A program made the position numbers and the translations under genes. The notes beneath the pieces were generated by a model. That model was not told the DNA's origin. It searched no databases and saw only the letters and a program-made list of their open reading frames with translations. DNA of 64,000 bases from CAZZHG01 sp964653655 (GTDB lineage: Bacteria; Bdellovibrionota; FAC87; UBA2466), in assembly GCA_964653655.1 (NCBI GenBank), contig CAZZHG010000001.1, positions 1 through 64,000 on the forward strand, written 5' to 3'. Each line of letters opens with the position of its first letter. Position 1 is the stretch's first letter. This document shows positions 31,965-39,810 of this stretch, piece by piece.

Positions 31965-32564
31965 TTAGTGGGCTTCGAAATAGAAGTTGAGGGTAAGCCG
32001 GGAATCGGCGGGGGTAGTGCCCCAAACATCGCCGAGGGAGTGAAACCTCCGGGCGGGGAAAACCACCAGCCGGTTGTAACGAAGAGAGACCTCGCCATCG
32101 AGGTTCCAGGCGCCGGGGTTGAAACTGTCGTTGGAGATGGCCTGGACAAGCTCCGCGGGAGTCATCTTCCGCTCGAGGGCGTGAAAAGCGAGATCGGTGA
32201 TTGAGGGCACGCGATCGAGCTCGGTAGCCTTGTGATGATAGAAGGCGTTGCCCCGCTCCCCCTCGCGCTCGCGGTTCAGATAGACGACACCGGCCCAGTG
32301 GCCCCGATCCGCATGGATCTTCTTCACCAGCTCCGCGTCTTTCGCCGGATAGAAATGGTAGCGGCAGCCGATGTTCGTGATCTCGTCGGCGCCGGTGGCG
32401 ATTTTCAAATCCTCGGCTAGACCTTTCGGCGGGTCGAAAATAAATCGGCGAACCGGGGAATCGCCCGAGACTTCGAAGCGGCTCTTCACCGCCCGCTCGC
32501 GCTCGGCGTCCGGCTCTTCCAGAAAATCGTCGACGACGACCCAATCAGGTGCGCGCGAGCTCAT
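31965..32564 (-). CDS. 2-oxoglutarate/Fe(II) oxygenase-like protein (DUF6445 type)
   Basis: 199 residues. The facial-triad pattern can be placed: HAD in VKKIHADRGHWAGVVYLN (about residues 83-100) for the first His and Asp, and the distal His in VVFPARRFHSLGDVWG, with the 2OG-binding Arg in SRLTLNFYF. The segment after the first His matches proteins of the DUF6445/PiuC-like group. No substrate can be inferred, although the adjacent GT2 gene suggests a sugar or surface-polymer context. Its start overlaps the GT2 gene by 20 bases, consistent with one operon reading down through ychF-GT2. Confidence 0.7.
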   Translation of the reverse strand: MSSRAPDWVVVDDFLEEPDAERERAVKSRFEVSGDSPVRRFIFDPPKGLAEDLKIATGADEITNIGCRYHFYPAKDAELVKKIHADRGHWAGVVYLNREREGERGNAFYHHKATELDRVPSITDLAFHALERKMTPAELVQAISNDSFNPGAWNLDGEVSLRYNRLVVFPARRFHSLGDVWGTTPADSRLTLNFYFEAH

Positions 32565-33417
32565 AATTGCGGAATTCCCCCAGCCGGAACGGAAAAATCT
32601 TTTCCCAAAAAAGCGTAAGGGCGTTCTTGATCTCCGCCTTGTCCCAGCGGCGTGGGCAGAGCTTCGGATCGAAGGGCGCGCCGGCGGCTACCCGCTCCGC
32701 CATCACTTTCGGGTGTGTGCCCCGGAATGCTTTCAGCCCGACGTGGCGGACCAGATCCGTCTGGTCGGAGGGGCCTTCGCCCCACCATTGGGACATCTGC
32801 TCGGATTTCGTGCGGAGCCCCTGGGGCGTGCGCACGTAGCCGTAGTGAAAAACCCGCGCGCCGCTCGCAATCACCTTCACGCGCTTTCCGCGCTTCCGAA
32901 ACCCTTGCGCGTCCCGGAACGCTTCGATGCCCCGGCCGCTCTTGAAGAGCCGGCACTCGCGGCGGTACCAGTTGCGGCCCTGGATGGTGAAGCCGTAACC
33001 GCCGTAAAAGTGAACCCAGTCGAACAGCACTCCGTCGATTTTGTCGCTTCTTTCCGCGCGCTCGATGGCGTGACGGACGAGGGAAGCGTCCCCCTCATGA
33101 AGGACCTCGTCGGCCTGCAGGTAAAAGCACCATTCGCCCCGGCACTCGCGGATGGCCGCGTCCGTCTGGGCTTTGAGCTGATAGCCGCCTTTTTGGGCTT
33201 CCCGGGTCCACACGGTTCTGAGGAGCCGGATTTTCTGGGGCGCGTGACTCTGAAGCTCCTCGCAAAGGGCGAGCGTGTCGTCGTCGGAATCGCCGACGTT
33301 GATGACCATTTCATCGACGAGAGGAAGGAGCGACCGGATCGACTCCCGGAAGGGATAGGCGAGCAACGTCGCGTTTCGGACTATCGTGAAACCGCTGATG
33401 TGAATCCGGTCAGACAT
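32545..33417 (-). CDS. Family 2 glycosyltransferase
   Basis: 290 residues from ATG 33417; an ATG at 33441 adds eight residues (MTCYYSAS) inside the ychF stop region and is less likely. The N terminus ISGFTIVRNATLL begins a GT-A fold; VDEMVINVGDSDDDTLALC holds the nucleotide-binding Asp residues and WCFYLQADEVL (around residue 105) gives the QAD in the DxD position. GRNWYRRECRLFK and a basic C-terminal part follow. The enzyme likely transfers a sugar to an unknown acceptor. It overlaps both the ychF stop (8 bases) and the downstream oxygenase gene. Confidence 0.82.
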   Translation of the reverse strand: MSDRIHISGFTIVRNATLLAYPFRESIRSLLPLVDEMVINVGDSDDDTLALCEELQSHAPQKIRLLRTVWTREAQKGGYQLKAQTDAAIRECRGEWCFYLQADEVLHEGDASLVRHAIERAERSDKIDGVLFDWVHFYGGYGFTIQGRNWYRRECRLFKSGRGIEAFRDAQGFRKRGKRVKVIASGARVFHYGYVRTPQGLRTKSEQMSQWWGEGPSDQTDLVRHVGLKAFRGTHPKVMAERVAAGAPFDPKLCPRRWDKAEIKNALTLFWEKIFPFRLGEFRNYELART

Positions 33418-34498
33418 TGAAGCGGAATAGTAGCACGTCACCCGACTGGACCACGTACTCCTTGCCTTCCTGGCGGTAGAGGCCGGCTTCCCGGATCTTC
33501 GCTTCCGAGCCGAGCCGCAAGAGGTCCTCGGCCTTGTAGCATTCCGCGCAGATGAAGCCGCGCTCGAAATCCGTATGGATGACTCCGGCCGCTTGCGGAG
33601 CCTTCATGCCCTTGTGGATGGTCCAGGAGCGGACTTCCTTTTCGCCGGCGGTGTAATAGGTGGCGAGCCCGAGCAGATCGAAAGTGGAACGGATGAAACG
33701 GTGGAGCCCAGGCTCTTCCAGGCCCATGCCGGAAAGAAACTCTCCGCGCTCGCTCTCGGGGAGGCTCGCGATCTCGGCTTCGAGCGCGCAATCGAGCACG
33801 AGCGAGACGGCGCCTTCCTTCTTCGCGATTTCCTGCACGGTCTGGACGTACGTTTTCTCGTCGTCCGTGCCTCGGGAGTTGGCGACGTAGAGCACGGGCT
33901 TATTGGTCAAAAGAAAAAGCGGCTGCAGGCGCGGTTTGTCCGCCGCATCGAGCGGGTAGGTGCGCGCGGGATTGCCCTTGTCCATGTGCGCTTTGAGTCC
34001 CTCGAAGATTTCCATGTTCTTCTTGGTCTCTTTGTCGCCGGTTTTCGCGAGCCGGTGATCCTTGTCGATACGCTTCTGGAGCGTTTCGAGGTCGGCGAGG
34101 AGAAGCTCCGTGTTGATGACCTCGATGTCGCGCGCCGGATCGACGCTGCCGTCCACGTGGACGATGTCGTCGTTGTTGAAGGCGCGCACTAAGTGCACGA
34201 TGGCGTCCACTTCGCGGATGTGCTGGAGAAACTTGTTTCCCAGGCCTTCCCCTTTGGAGGCGCCCTTAACGATGCCGGCGATATCGACGATTTCGGTGAC
34301 CGCGTAGGTCACCCTCTGGGGCTTCACGATCTTCGCGATGGAATCGAGCCGGGGGTCCGGAACCACCGTGATACCGACGTTCGGCTCGATGGTGCAGAAG
34401 GGATAGTTCGCCGCTTCCGCCTTGGCGGAGCCGAGGGCGTTGAAAAGAGTGGACTTACCGACGTTGGGAAGCCCTACGATGCCGCATCTCAAGCTCAT
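33410..34498 (-). CDS. ychF: Redox-regulated ATPase YchF (Obg-like GTPase family)
   Basis: 362 residues, the normal size. The P-loop is GLPNVGKST (residues 8-16), G2/G3 are in YPFCTIEPN and EIVDIAGIVKGASKGEGLG, and the N/T-KPxL motif (LTNKPVLYVAN) is where NKxD would be, as in ATP-preferring YchF. A helical coiled-coil insert lies at about 130-190, and a TGS domain at the C terminus (about 280-362). YchF binds ribosomes and modulates stress responses. The ATG overlaps the pth stop by 4 bases. Confidence 0.97.
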   Translation of the reverse strand: MSLRCGIVGLPNVGKSTLFNALGSAKAEAANYPFCTIEPNVGITVVPDPRLDSIAKIVKPQRVTYAVTEIVDIAGIVKGASKGEGLGNKFLQHIREVDAIVHLVRAFNNDDIVHVDGSVDPARDIEVINTELLLADLETLQKRIDKDHRLAKTGDKETKKNMEIFEGLKAHMDKGNPARTYPLDAADKPRLQPLFLLTNKPVLYVANSRGTDDEKTYVQTVQEIAKKEGAVSLVLDCALEAEIASLPESERGEFLSGMGLEEPGLHRFIRSTFDLLGLATYYTAGEKEVRSWTIHKGMKAPQAAGVIHTDFERGFICAECYKAEDLLRLGSEAKIREAGLYRQEGKEYVVQSGDVLLFRFNV

Positions 34499-35082
34499 TT
34501 TTCTTCTTCCTTTTCCTTCTTCTTATTGAACTCGTTCATGGCGATGTCGATTCCCCTAGCCATCCAGGCTTCCACCGCGTCCGCCGAGCGCAGGATGGTT
34601 TCCGAGAAGAGCGTTTCCTCCGACTTCGGAATCTTGCCGAGCACGTGTCCCGTCGCCGCTCCCGGCGCGGGCCGGCCTATTCCAATCCTGATTCGGGGGA
34701 AAGCTTCCGAACCCAGGCGCTCGATGAGGCTCTTCAGCCCGTTCTGCCCGCCGGCCCCTCCGGCCTTTCGCATGCGGAGCTGGCCCACGGGCGTATCCAT
34801 GTCGTCGACCACGACCATCAAGTGGGTATCCACCGGGATTTTGAAGAACGCCGCCGCCGGTTGCACGGACTCTCCGGAGAGGTTCATGAACGTCTGCGGT
34901 TTCAGCAGGTGTGCGCGCTTTTCCGGATAACTAAACAGCTCTCCGCCGAACTTCGCCGCCGCCGAGCCTCCCCAACGGCGCACGAGCTCGTCGACCACCA
35001 TGAACCCAACGTTGTGGCGGGTCTGGGCGTATTTCTGTCCCGGGTTGCCCAGTCCCACGATGAGGAAAGGTGCGTCCGGCAC
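34495..35082 (-). CDS. pth: Peptidyl-tRNA hydrolase
   Basis: 195 residues from GTG 35082. The Pth signature is clear: FLIVGLGNPGQKYAQTRHNVGFMVVDEL at the N terminus with catalytic His (TRHNVGF), KPQTFMNLSGESVQ, and VVVDDMDTPVGQLRMRKAGGAGGQNGLKS with the catalytic Asp. It frees stalled peptidyl-tRNA in the cytoplasm. It is coupled to ychF (ATGA) and follows rplY by six bases; this rplY-pth-ychF order is a common conserved block. The C terminus ends in a Lys/Glu run. Confidence 0.97.
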   Translation of the reverse strand: MPDAPFLIVGLGNPGQKYAQTRHNVGFMVVDELVRRWGGSAAAKFGGELFSYPEKRAHLLKPQTFMNLSGESVQPAAAFFKIPVDTHLMVVVDDMDTPVGQLRMRKAGGAGGQNGLKSLIERLGSEAFPRIRIGIGRPAPGAATGHVLGKIPKSEETLFSETILRSADAVEAWMARGIDIAMNEFNKKKEKEEEK

Positions 35083-35088
35083 GTCTGA

Positions 35089-35787
35089 TTACTTCTTTTC
35101 GGGCTTCGCGTCCTTCGCGGGCGCGGCGGCTTTCGCGTCGGCGGCCGGAGCGGCTCCCTCTTCGCCTTCCTTCGCCTTCGCCGTGAGCACTTCGGGCTCG
35201 GCGGCCTGCGTGAGGACCGGAGCGGCCTCTTCTTCCTTCGTGGGCGGAACGACCGTAACGAGAGTGTTGTTACGATGGCTCGAAGCTTCCACGCCTTCCG
35301 GAAGAGTGATGTCGGCCAAGTGAATCGAGGCGCCGATCTTCAGGGAAGACACGTCGACGTCGATGTGGGCCGGAATCTTGTCGGGAAAGCAGCGGACTTC
35401 CAGTTCACGCTCGACCATGTTCAGTACGCCGCCGTCGGCGACGCCGATGGCTTTGCCGACGAAGTTCAGCTTCACGGTGACGAGAAGCTTCTTCTTCGGG
35501 TCGATTTCGTAAAGGTCCACGTGAACGAGCCGGCGGCTGAGGGGATCGACCTGCCAGTCCTTGAAGAGGACTTTGCGGCCTTCCATGCCGCCGCCCTTGA
35601 GCGAGAAAATGCTGGTTTTGCCGGTTTCGCTGAGCAGCGCCGACGTAACGGCCCGGGGATCGAGGACCAAGTCCTGATTCTTGCCCGTGCCGTAGAGAAC
35701 AGCGGGAACCTTGCCCGCGGCGCGGAGCCGGCGCGCTTCGTTTTTGCCCTTAGTGGTTCTCGTTTCTACCGTCAGTGTCTGTTCCAT
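35089..35787 (-). CDS. rplY: 50S ribosomal protein bL25 (CTC form)
   Basis: 232 residues, the longer CTC/TL5 type. The N-terminal domain (residues 1-95) has VETRTTKGKNEARRLRAAGKVPAVLYG and KDWQVDPLSRRLVHVDLYEID, typical of 5S-rRNA-binding L25; the C-terminal beta domain follows to about 185. An Ala/Lys/Glu-rich tail of about 45 residues is low-complexity. A good ribosome binding site (GAGGGAACC) precedes ATG 35787. It is part of the prs-rplY-pth-ychF transcription unit. Confidence 0.96.
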   Translation of the reverse strand: MEQTLTVETRTTKGKNEARRLRAAGKVPAVLYGTGKNQDLVLDPRAVTSALLSETGKTSIFSLKGGGMEGRKVLFKDWQVDPLSRRLVHVDLYEIDPKKKLLVTVKLNFVGKAIGVADGGVLNMVERELEVRCFPDKIPAHIDVDVSSLKIGASIHLADITLPEGVEASSHRNNTLVTVVPPTKEEEAAPVLTQAAEPEVLTAKAKEGEEGAAPAADAKAAAPAKDAKPEKK

Positions 35788-35812
35788 GGTTCCCTCTGTT
35801 AAAAAATTTTCG

Positions 35813-36763
35813 TTAGTCGAAGAGCGAGCTTACCGATTCCCTGTGGTGAATGCGCCGGATGGTCTCCGCCAGAATCGGCGCGACCGATAGACGCGTCACC
35901 TTGTCCGATTTCGCGAAAGCGGGGGAAAGCGGAATGGTGTTCGTGCAAATCACTTCCTTGATCACCGAAGCGGTGATGCGCTCGTAGGCGGCTCCCGAGA
36001 ACACGCCGTGAGTGCAGGCGGCGCTCACGCTGCGGGCGCCGTGGTCGAGCAAAGCCTGGACCGACTGGATGAGCGTTCCGGCGGTGTCGATCATGTCGTC
36101 GACGATGATGGCGTCCTTGCCTTCCACTTCGCCGATGAGGTGCATCGCCTGGGCTTCGTTCGGGCGCAGGCGGCGCTTGTCGATAATCGCAAGCGCAGAG
36201 CCGAGCCGTTTAGCGTAAGCGCGGGCGCGCTCCACGCCGCCGGCGTCCGGCGATACCACGACGACTTCGTTGAGGTTGTAATTCTTTCTGATGTGATCGA
36301 GGAGCACGGGCTTGGCGAAAAGATGGTCGAAGGGGATGTTGAAAAATCCCTGAATCTGGCCGGCGTGAAGGTCGATGGAGATCACGCGGGTGACTCCGGC
36401 CGCTGTCAAAAGATCCGCGACGAGCTTCGCCGTGATCGGAACGCGGGACTGGACCTTGCGATCCTGCCGGCCGTATCCGTAATAAGGAATGATGGCGGTG
36501 ATGGAGCCCGCGGAGGATCTCCGGAGCGCGTCCACCATGATCAGAAGTTCCATCAGGGAGTCGTTCACCGGATGGCAGGTGGGCTGCACGACGTAGGTGT
36601 CGATGCCGCGCACGCTTTCCTGAATTTCCACGAAGATTTCGCCGTCCGAAAAGCGCCGGACCTCGGCTTTGCTCAAGCCGACGCCCAGGTTGTCGGAAAT
36701 CTCTTTCGCCAGCGCGACGTTTGCCGTGCAGGTGAAGAGCTTGAAGGCATCCCCGGAACTCAT
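35813..36763 (-). CDS. prs: Ribose-phosphate pyrophosphokinase
   Basis: 316 residues from ATG 36763 (an in-frame GTG at 36772 is nine bases up). Family motifs are intact: FSDGEIFVEIQESVRG, QPTCHPVNDSLMELLIMVDALRRSSA, YYGYGRQDRKVQSR with the flexible loop residues, HAGQIQGFF, and VSPDAGGVERARAYA and the PRPP loop IIVDDMIDTAGTL. The enzyme makes PRPP from ribose 5-phosphate and ATP for nucleotide synthesis. There is no Shine-Dalgarno before either start, and a promoter -10 box sits only nine bases upstream, so the mRNA may be leaderless. Confidence 0.97.
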   Translation of the reverse strand: MSSGDAFKLFTCTANVALAKEISDNLGVGLSKAEVRRFSDGEIFVEIQESVRGIDTYVVQPTCHPVNDSLMELLIMVDALRRSSAGSITAIIPYYGYGRQDRKVQSRVPITAKLVADLLTAAGVTRVISIDLHAGQIQGFFNIPFDHLFAKPVLLDHIRKNYNLNEVVVVSPDAGGVERARAYAKRLGSALAIIDKRRLRPNEAQAMHLIGEVEGKDAIIVDDMIDTAGTLIQSVQALLDHGARSVSAACTHGVFSGAAYERITASVIKEVICTNTIPLSPAFAKSDKVTRLSVAPILAETIRRIHHRESVSSLFD

Positions 36764-36772
36764 AGGGGGCAC

Positions 36773-36801
36773 ACATTATTCAATAGTTGTAATACTTTCA
36801 A
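36773..36801 (-). promoter_or_regulatory. Promoter of the prs-rplY-pth-ychF unit
   Basis: Read on the minus strand: TTGAAA (36796-36801), 17-base spacer, TAATGT (36773-36778). The -10 ends nine bases before the prs ATG at 36763, so transcription would begin at or within a few bases of the start codon. Confidence 0.5.
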
Positions 36802-36969
36802 GGACATTTCCGGTTTCGAAAGTTCGCTACTCCCGCCTCCGGACGATCCTGAAAAGGCTTAGTATTTCAGCTTGTTATGCGTCGTGTCGCGCGCCCGGAT
36901 TTCGCGACAATCGTATTAGTACGGCGGGGGGGGCCATTCCCGTAGTCTGAGAGATAAGGGGGGTTCGTC

Positions 36970-37638
36970 ATGAAATTCAATTTGGGTGTGGTTCTTTCGG
37001 TACTTTTCCTTCTAACCGCCGGGCTTGAAAAGCCGGCCATCGCCGGTTGGGGTCACTCGGATCCCGAACCCGAAAGCGAGGCCGCCCCGGAAATCCCGTC
37101 TTCCGCCGTCCAGCCGGACGGAACGATCAGCAACGAGCAACCGGACAGCGACAGTTGGTTCGGCTACAGCAAGGGCGAGGGCTACTGCGGACAAACCGCC
37201 GCCGCCAACGTCATTCAGATGCTGATGGGGAACACGGTCACGGTCGAGCAGGCCGCGCGCGAATGCACCGACTTTACTCCGGGCACGCGGGACGACACTT
37301 TGCGCGACTACCTCGAGCAGGAGACCGGTAAGGACTGGTCCATTGTCGCCGGCACCTCGCGCGACCAGGCTCTCAATAATCTCGTCACCGCCGTTTACAA
37401 CCTCGATACCAAGGCCCGGGGCCTGAGAATCACGCCGATTCCCGTGCACGTGTCTACGTCGAACAAGGGCTCCCATTGGGTCACTGTCGTCGGCGTCGAT
37501 ACGACGGCGGGAATCGTGACCTTCAATCAGTGGGGCGGCCAGTACACGGAAGACTTGGATACGTTCATGGGCCGGTGGCGCGATGGATACATCACCGGAG
37601 CCATCAGCCGGTACACGCTTCTCTATCCGAAAAACTGA
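36970..37638 (+). CDS. Secreted C39-like cysteine peptidase
   Basis: 222 residues from ATG 36970 (GGGGGG upstream). Signal peptide LGVVLSVLFLLTAGLEKPAIA. After a Pro/Ser/Glu-rich linker, the catalytic domain begins with SKGEGYCGQTAAANVIQ (Cys about residue 76, Gln just after as oxyanion helper), followed by the His in KGSHWVTVVGVD (about 174) and Asn/Gln-W in VTFNQWGG. This Cys-His-Asn order is that of papain-like C39-family peptidases. The target is unknown. The next gene, a Cys-rich secreted protein, begins 33 bases after the stop and is probably co-transcribed. Confidence 0.8.
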   Translation: MKFNLGVVLSVLFLLTAGLEKPAIAGWGHSDPEPESEAAPEIPSSAVQPDGTISNEQPDSDSWFGYSKGEGYCGQTAAANVIQMLMGNTVTVEQAARECTDFTPGTRDDTLRDYLEQETGKDWSIVAGTSRDQALNNLVTAVYNLDTKARGLRITPIPVHVSTSNKGSHWVTVVGVDTTAGIVTFNQWGGQYTEDLDTFMGRWRDGYITGAISRYTLLYPKN

Positions 37639-37671
37639 TTGGTCCGGTTAGTGATTTCATTGGGGGGGAAT

Positions 37672-38604
37672 ATGAAAACGAAGTCGTTCCGATTGATGAT
37701 TATCTTGATCCTGGGTTATCTCGCCACCACCGGCCGGGCGGATGAAACGCAAGGCAGTCACGCCGAGGGACATGGGGAATCGTCCGATGCCGCTCACGAG
37801 TCCGGCGGGGAGCACGGCATCCGGTACTCGTCGGTGGATTCCATCGATGAGTGCCTTACTTCGGCGTTCTCCGCCGTCGGGCTTCACGGAGTGTTTCGCA
37901 CCAGTGTTTCGCTTCAGGCGAAATTGAAGGAATGCGCCCATGCCGCGAGCGAGATCCGGACCGAAGGAGACGAGGCTCATGCGGCGACGGTGGCCTGTCT
38001 GACCACGGTCACCGGATTGGTCGCGGAGCTCGGGGCGCACGCGACCGCGGGAGCCGTGAGAGAAGCGTTCGAAGTCGTGGCCACTCCGATCAAAGTGGCG
38101 GAGTTGAGCAAAGCCATCGGGGACTGCACCTACGCCGGAATCGAGCGGCTCATCTATGAGCCGCTGTCGAGCGCTCTGAACCAGGTTCTCGTCGATACCT
38201 ACGGGAGAAATCCTTACGATCCGAACACGAACTTTCTCGGGCAGGACGTCACCTACGGTTGCGACTATCAGGCCGCACAATATCCCACGCCCGGCTGGTG
38301 GAGAGAGCTCCAAGTGACGGCGTCGACGGGATTCATCTTCACGGAGGAGCGCTCAGTGGCGCAAATGACGAGAGAATGCGTTCAAACATGCCAGAACTGG
38401 TTGCGGAACGAGTCGGAACGACTGGAAGGACAGCCCCGCGCGCACGAGAATCCGGTTTGCGTGGAAAAGTGCGAGACCGATTGCAACGCCTGCGGGTTCT
38501 CACAGCAGACTCGGACCGAGACTTATCCGGGGCCGATCGGCAACATTCAGACCCGCACGGTTTATCCGGGGATGTGTCTCAATGCTCCGGGATGGAAGCC
38601 GTAG
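37672..38604 (+). CDS. Cys-rich secreted protein of unknown function
   Basis: 310 residues from ATG 37672, which has GGGGGGAAT directly upstream; an earlier in-frame codon at 37639 has no such site. Signal peptide MKTKSFRLMIILILGYLATTGRA, then a His-rich start of the mature chain (SHAEGHGESSDAAHESGGEHG). The middle is helical; the C-terminal third has nine or more cysteines, including ECVQTCQNW and CVEKCETDCNACG, so it is disulphide-bonded. No family recognised. It shares a probable transcript with the C39-like peptidase, so it could be its substrate, partner or inhibitor; none of these is shown by sequence. Confidence 0.75.
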   Translation: MKTKSFRLMIILILGYLATTGRADETQGSHAEGHGESSDAAHESGGEHGIRYSSVDSIDECLTSAFSAVGLHGVFRTSVSLQAKLKECAHAASEIRTEGDEAHAATVACLTTVTGLVAELGAHATAGAVREAFEVVATPIKVAELSKAIGDCTYAGIERLIYEPLSSALNQVLVDTYGRNPYDPNTNFLGQDVTYGCDYQAAQYPTPGWWRELQVTASTGFIFTEERSVAQMTRECVQTCQNWLRNESERLEGQPRAHENPVCVEKCETDCNACGFSQQTRTETYPGPIGNIQTRTVYPGMCLNAPGWKP

Positions 38605-38607
38605 CGT

Positions 38608-39498
38608 TTATTTGCCGGGAGGGCTTGCGACGGAGCGGCCCGCGGGCTTGATGGTGCCCTCGAGGCTTTCGCCGGCGATCCGGCGGGTGAACTCCTCGGC
38701 GGGTTTTCCGTACGGGGAGTAGAGGGGAATCTGAATCTTGCCCTTAAGCGTTCCCGCCTGGGCGGAGAAGGGCGTTCCGAGCGTCACGTTCACGCTCATT
38801 TCCATCGGGTACATTTTGAAGCGCAGGGTTTTTCCCTGGGCAAGCACGTCGACGAACTTCGCGCCGCCGCTCGCGCGCAGATCGATGGATCCCGCCTGGG
38901 CGAAGAACGTGCTGCGGAGCTTTTGCTCGTCGTTCAGCTCGTTCGGCGTGTTGGGCAGCGTGAAGAGAAGAAGCGCCATCGTCTTCGCGAAATTGGATTT
39001 CCCTTCCTGGGGCACGACGACGGGATAACGTACTTTTTCCGCGGGCACTCCCGGGCCGATGAGGGTCGCCGCCCCGAACTGGGGCACCTGCACTTCGAGC
39101 TTCGATTTCAAAGTGCCCAGCGCCATCTGGATAATCATGTCCGCTTTGAAATTCTTGCCGTACTGATCGGGGAGCTGCGCTCCCTTGAAGGCCATCGCGA
39201 GACCGTAGATGCCGCTCGCCGAGCCGAAGGGGATTTTCTGGGGGGCCTCGGTCGGAGTCTGATACTCGAGAGTTCCGGAGCCGGGATTTTGCTCGACGGA
39301 GAAAATCTCGACGAGCTGAAGGCCGGGCGGGGGCGGCTCCGGCGCGGTCGCGGCGGCGTTGGGCCGCGGCTTTTTCGGCTTGGGCCCGTACTCTTCCTGC
39401 TCCTCCGCCTCGGCCGTCACGCAAGCGATCAGAATGACGACGGCTAGTACCGGAAGTAGGCCGAACCGGCGCGCTTCACTTTTTCTTGAGCTTATCAT
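38608..39498 (-). CDS. Exported protein of unknown function, last gene of the RHS operon
   Basis: 296 residues. The signal peptide (FGLLPVLAVVILIACVTAEA) is followed by a Lys/Pro-rich linker (PKPKKPRPN then PEPPPPG) and a beta-rich domain from about residue 60. IACVT has a Cys, but not a good lipobox. It starts 23 bases inside the previous gene's 3' end (overlap 39476-39498), which argues for translational coupling with the helical protein and RHS genes upstream. The product ends just 3 bases from the stop of the convergent Cys-rich gene. No function known. Confidence 0.75.
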   Translation of the reverse strand: MISSRKSEARRFGLLPVLAVVILIACVTAEAEEQEEYGPKPKKPRPNAAATAPEPPPPGLQLVEIFSVEQNPGSGTLEYQTPTEAPQKIPFGSASGIYGLAMAFKGAQLPDQYGKNFKADMIIQMALGTLKSKLEVQVPQFGAATLIGPGVPAEKVRYPVVVPQEGKSNFAKTMALLLFTLPNTPNELNDEQKLRSTFFAQAGSIDLRASGGAKFVDVLAQGKTLRFKMYPMEMSVNVTLGTPFSAQAGTLKGKIQIPLYSPYGKPAEEFTRRIAGESLEGTIKPAGRSVASPPGK

Positions 39499-39802
39499 TT
39501 AGCTGGCCCACCTTTTTCGAGGCAGTGTCCAAAGTCTTCGCTAGCGCATCGACGCCTTTGGAAGCGATGCGGGCGGTGTCGGCGGCTATCTTCGCGCCCT
39601 TCGAGGTCGCGTCGAGCCCCTTCGAAATCGTGTCCGGATTGAGCATCTTCTGGGCCGCGCTTTTGGAGACTTCCACGCCGGCCTTCACCGCGTCCTTCAC
39701 GGTGCCGGCCGTCTGGGCGGCTTCCTTGCCGAGCTCGAGAGCTTGATCCTTCATGTCCTTCGCGTGCTTCAGAAGCTTGGAACCGGTTTCCTTCGGATTC
39801 AT
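39476..39802 (-). CDS. Small amphipathic helical (LEA-like) protein
   Basis: 108 residues from ATG 39802, with GAGGTTAG directly upstream, overlapping the stop of the RHS gene. The protein has no signal peptide and is almost purely helical with a repeated 11-residue-like pattern (for example KDAVKAGVEVSKSAAQKML, KGLDATSKGAKIAADTARIA), as in LEA-type or phasin-like proteins. It has no Cys and no aromatic residues to speak of. Sitting between an exported RHS protein and an exported beta protein, it might be a cytoplasmic chaperone or a toxin-neutralising partner, but that is guesswork. Confidence 0.7.
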   Translation of the reverse strand: MNPKETGSKLLKHAKDMKDQALELGKEAAQTAGTVKDAVKAGVEVSKSAAQKMLNPDTISKGLDATSKGAKIAADTARIASKGVDALAKTLDTASKKVGQLNDKLKKK

Positions 39803-39810
39803 GACTAACC

